Of a stretch of DNA of 7,282 nt, positions 4,984-7,282 are shown one piece after another. Each line of letters opens with the position of its first letter. Positions within the stretch are counted from its first letter, which is position 1. The translations under genes were made by a program, and so were the position numbers. The DNA is taken from positions 1-7,282 of the forward strand of contig JBBQWX010000196.1 of assembly GCA_038210185.1 (NCBI GenBank), read 5' to 3'. Source of the stretch: Fodinibacter sp038210185. GTDB lineage: Bacteria; Actinomycetota; Actinomycetes; Actinomycetales; Dermatophilaceae. A model generated the notes under the pieces. The model was not told where the DNA came from. It was given only the letters and a program-made list of their open reading frames with translations, and ran no database searches.

Positions 4984-7022
4984 GCACCGATGGATTCGAC
5001 GCCGTGGACCTGCGCCCGAACGACCCGCTGGGAGACTCCGCGGACCTCGCAGCCAAGGGGGTCAAGTACAACTACGCCAAGGTCGGCTCGAGCCGGCCCT
5101 CGTCGCTGATCCACACCTACGGGCCGGGCGCCCTGCTCGACCTGCCGCACTTCACGGTGCTGCCTCTGGGGTTCGACGACTGGGAACCTGTCTGGAAGCG
5201 GCGCGCCGAAACCCCAGAGCCCTTGTTCGCCCCGCGACTGCTCGAGGAGGTGCGCACCTGGCTGGGCTGGCAGGTCAAGGAGATCCGGCCCTACCCGCGC
5301 CAGGAGGACGCGTCCCCGTACTCCCGCGAGGGTGCGGACCTCGGGGTGCCGGCCATCGTGTTCCCCCAGTGGTTCCGCTGTACCGGGTGCGACTTCCTCG
5401 CGCCGCTCACCCGCTTCACCTACGTCAACCAGCATCCCTTCCGCCCCGACGAGGCCCACTTCGAACACACCAGCTGCACTGGTCGTGGGCGAGCTGCCGC
5501 TGCAGCGGCCCGCCCGACCAAGCGCAAGGCGCCGAACGCCGTGCCCGCCCGGTACCTCCTGGTGTGCCTGGACGGCCACCTCGACGAGTTTCCCTACTCG
5601 CAGTGGGTGCACGGAGCGACCCCGTGCACCGAGAATCCCCCGCTGCGGATGGTCGACCACACCGGTGGCAAGGGCGCCTCCGCGGCCATCGAGTGCAGCG
5701 GCTGTGGCGCCCGTCGCCGGATGAACGAAGCCCAGGGGCAGGCGGGGCGAGCCAAGCTCCCACGGTGCCGCGGACGGCATCCGCACCTCGACGGGTACGA
5801 CCAGGCGTGTGCGCTTGATACCCGTCTCATGCTCGTGGGGGCCTCGAACCTGTGGTTCTCCGCCAGTGCGTCGGTCATCGTCATGCCCGTGGCCGGCGCT
5901 GAGCGCGACGCTGCCGCGGCAGACGCCCTCGTGAACGCCCTCGGGAAGGAGATGCTCGAAGACTACGTAGACCGGCTGGCGCGGCTGCGGACCGTCGCGA
6001 AGCCCCTGCTGCCGCAGACGCTCGACCTCGACGGCTTCACCGACGAGCAGCTTGCCGAGCTGGTGCGGCTCGCCTTGGCTCCCGAGCCGTCCCCGGAGGA
6101 GGAGGACGAGCGGCGCCGGGTGTGGGACCCCATCGACGTGCTGCGCCCCGAATGGGCTTACCTCACCCGGGAGGTTCCGGGCCAGCAGGTAGAAGAGTCG
6201 AGCAGCGGCCTCGTTCTCTCGCAACGGGACACGCCCGAGGTCGTGCGGCCCCAGGTCGACAGGGTCGTGGCGGTGGACCGTCTGCGGAAGGTCAACGCGC
6301 TGCTGGGCTTCACCCGCGTCGATGACGTCGACCGGGTGTCGGATGCCGCTGGGCGACTGGTGCGACTCAGTCGCACCGGGCGCCCCGCCTGGACGGTGGG
6401 CACCGAAGACCTCGGTGAGGGAGTCTTCCTGCAGTTCCACGAGCCGTCGGTGGCGGCGTGGGAGAAGGGGGTGGAGAGCAGTGCGGCGTGGCAGGCGCAT
6501 CGGGAGGCGCATCGACGCAACGTGACCAACCGCTGGTCCGAGACGGCCGAGATCGCCGACATCGATGCCCGCCTACGGCCCCCGCGGTACTGGCTGGTGC
6601 ACACGTTCGCGCACGTGCTCATCCGCGAGCTGGCGGCGTACTCCGGCTACGGCGCCGCCAGCATGATCGAGCGGATCTACGCCTGGGAGGGGGACGTGGA
6701 CCGGGCACCGGCGGCCGGTCTGCTGATCGCCACGACGGCATCCGACAGTGACGGCACTCTCGGCGGTCTGGTCCGCCTGAGTGACTCGACCCTGCTCGGG
6801 CCGCGGGTTGAGCAGGCACTGCGACGCGCACGCCGATGCTCGAGCGACCCGATCTGTGCTCAGCGGCTGCCCACAGACCCCGAGGACTTCCTGCACGGCG
6901 CCGCCTGCCACTGCTGCGTGTTCGCCTCGGAGACCACGTGCGAACGGTCGAACCGCTTTCTCGACCGTCGGTTCCTCGTGCCCCTCCCCGGCAGCGAGCT
7001 GGCGTTCTTCAGCACGCCATGA
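4980..7022 (+). CDS. drmB: DISARM protein DrmB (DUF1998 domain)
   Basis: A 680-aa protein that partners with DrmA in the DISARM DNA-engaging complex. The N-terminus has the family signature HTYGPGALLDLP near residues 45-56. It carries a zinc-binding arrangement: C134 and C137 in FRCTGC with C166 in HTSC, C196 in VCLDGHLDEFPY, C239 and C242 in ECSGCG, then C263 and C277. An alanine-rich basic linker (about 168-191) separates two of these clusters. An acidic segment (PEPSPEEEDE) lies near residue 364-373. The C-terminal DUF1998 region has a YWLVHTFAHVLIREL helix (H541, H545), an ATTASDSDGTLGGLV segment, and a second cysteine cluster with C620, C626, C643, C645, C646 and C654. No NTPase motif is visible, as expected for a helicase partner. 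It overlaps drmA by 4 nt upstream and the next gene by 4 nt downstream, so the three are one translationally coupled unit. Length and motifs look complete. Confidence 0.93.
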   Translation: MSTDGFDAVDLRPNDPLGDSADLAAKGVKYNYAKVGSSRPSSLIHTYGPGALLDLPHFTVLPLGFDDWEPVWKRRAETPEPLFAPRLLEEVRTWLGWQVKEIRPYPRQEDASPYSREGADLGVPAIVFPQWFRCTGCDFLAPLTRFTYVNQHPFRPDEAHFEHTSCTGRGRAAAAAARPTKRKAPNAVPARYLLVCLDGHLDEFPYSQWVHGATPCTENPPLRMVDHTGGKGASAAIECSGCGARRRMNEAQGQAGRAKLPRCRGRHPHLDGYDQACALDTRLMLVGASNLWFSASASVIVMPVAGAERDAAAADALVNALGKEMLEDYVDRLARLRTVAKPLLPQTLDLDGFTDEQLAELVRLALAPEPSPEEEDERRRVWDPIDVLRPEWAYLTREVPGQQVEESSSGLVLSQRDTPEVVRPQVDRVVAVDRLRKVNALLGFTRVDDVDRVSDAAGRLVRLSRTGRPAWTVGTEDLGEGVFLQFHEPSVAAWEKGVESSAAWQAHREAHRRNVTNRWSETAEIADIDARLRPPRYWLVHTFAHVLIRELAAYSGYGAASMIERIYAWEGDVDRAPAAGLLIATTASDSDGTLGGLVRLSDSTLLGPRVEQALRRARRCSSDPICAQRLPTDPEDFLHGAACHCCVFASETTCERSNRFLDRRFLVPLPGSELAFFSTP

Positions 7023-7282
7023 GCGACGGTGGGGCGGGCCCGGGCCCGGCGTCGGGGTCGGGTCGCGAGCCGGTGGAGCGGCTCTCGCGGCTGGTCAACG
7101 CCACCGAGGCGGCCCTGCTGGCCGAGCGGCTCACCCCAGGCGCGCCGGTTGCCCTCGCGACCCGCCGGATCTCGCCGGATCGGCGGGCGGCCGTGCTCGC
7201 CGCGCTCGGGGCGATCGAGCCTTCGCTGCACCGGCCGGTGCTGTGGGCGATCGCCGCCACTCTGGGTCGCAGCACGGCGGCC
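7019..7282 (+). CDS. drmC: Probable DrmC (phospholipase D-like DISARM protein), N-terminal part, 3' truncated
   Basis: An open frame of 88 codons runs from ATG 7019, overlapping the drmB stop as ATGA, to the window end without a stop. The first 15 or so residues are glycine/proline/serine-rich and likely disordered. The rest is helical and alanine/leucine-rich, ending in WAIAATLGRSTAA. The HxK catalytic motifs of the phospholipase D superfamily would lie beyond the window, so the call depends mainly on position: in DISARM, drmC directly follows drmB, and its N-terminal region before the PLD domain is a helical segment of this kind. No clear Shine-Dalgarno precedes the start, so translation probably depends on ribosomes finishing drmB. 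Codon use is strongly GC at third positions, as in its neighbours, so it is surely a real gene even if the name is wrong. Confidence 0.7.
   Translation, partial: MSDGGAGPGPASGSGREPVERLSRLVNATEAALLAERLTPGAPVALATRRISPDRRAAVLAALGAIEPSLHRPVLWAIAATLGRSTAA

Noticed and set aside
4679..5818. 379-codon plus-strand open frame overlapping the end of drmA and the start of drmB
   Set aside because: It is the out-of-frame reading of two genes with clear domain signatures; its product is arginine/proline/alanine rich with no domain.
4773..6512. 579-codon open frame on the minus strand opposite drmA/drmB
   Set aside because: In high-GC DNA the strand opposite a strongly biased gene is often free of stop codons. 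The translation shows no recognisable domain, while the plus strand holds the complete drmA end and drmB.

Overview
The window is a high-GC stretch typical of an actinomycete (Actinomycetota). Coding third positions are almost all G or C, genes abut or overlap by 4 nt, and GTG/ATG starts are used. I cannot name the genus. Every gene reads left to right, and the window cuts into a gene at both ends.

Layout: (1) 2-361, the C-terminal end of an Eco57I/PglX-like adenine DNA methyltransferase, best read as DrmMI of class 1 DISARM. (2) 362-531, a 170-nt gap with a perfect 10-bp palindrome and a compact set of competing RNA hairpins just before the next start codon. (3) 532-1218, a 228-aa NYN/PIN-like nuclease. 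(4) 1222-4983, a 1253-aa DISARM helicase, DrmA. (5) 4980-7022, a 680-aa DUF1998 protein, DrmB. (6) 7019 to the window end, the first 88 codons of a gene in the position of drmC, the phospholipase D-like member.

This is a class 1 DISARM (defence island system associated with restriction-modification) anti-phage operon. From family knowledge, DrmMI methylates host DNA to mark self. DrmA (superfamily 2 helicase) and DrmB form the complex that engages unmodified incoming DNA, and DrmC is an accessory PLD-like protein. The class 1 SNF2-type helicase gene drmD is expected upstream, outside the window.

The unusual element is the NYN nuclease gene between drmMI and drmA. Its acidic active-site residues are intact, it lies 3 nt before drmA, and it is preceded by a structured leader that could act as a terminator, an attenuator or a processing site. 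It may add an RNA-targeting arm to DISARM or regulate expression of drmA, drmB and drmC. This is inference. No tRNA, rRNA, CRISPR array, IS element or attachment site was seen.
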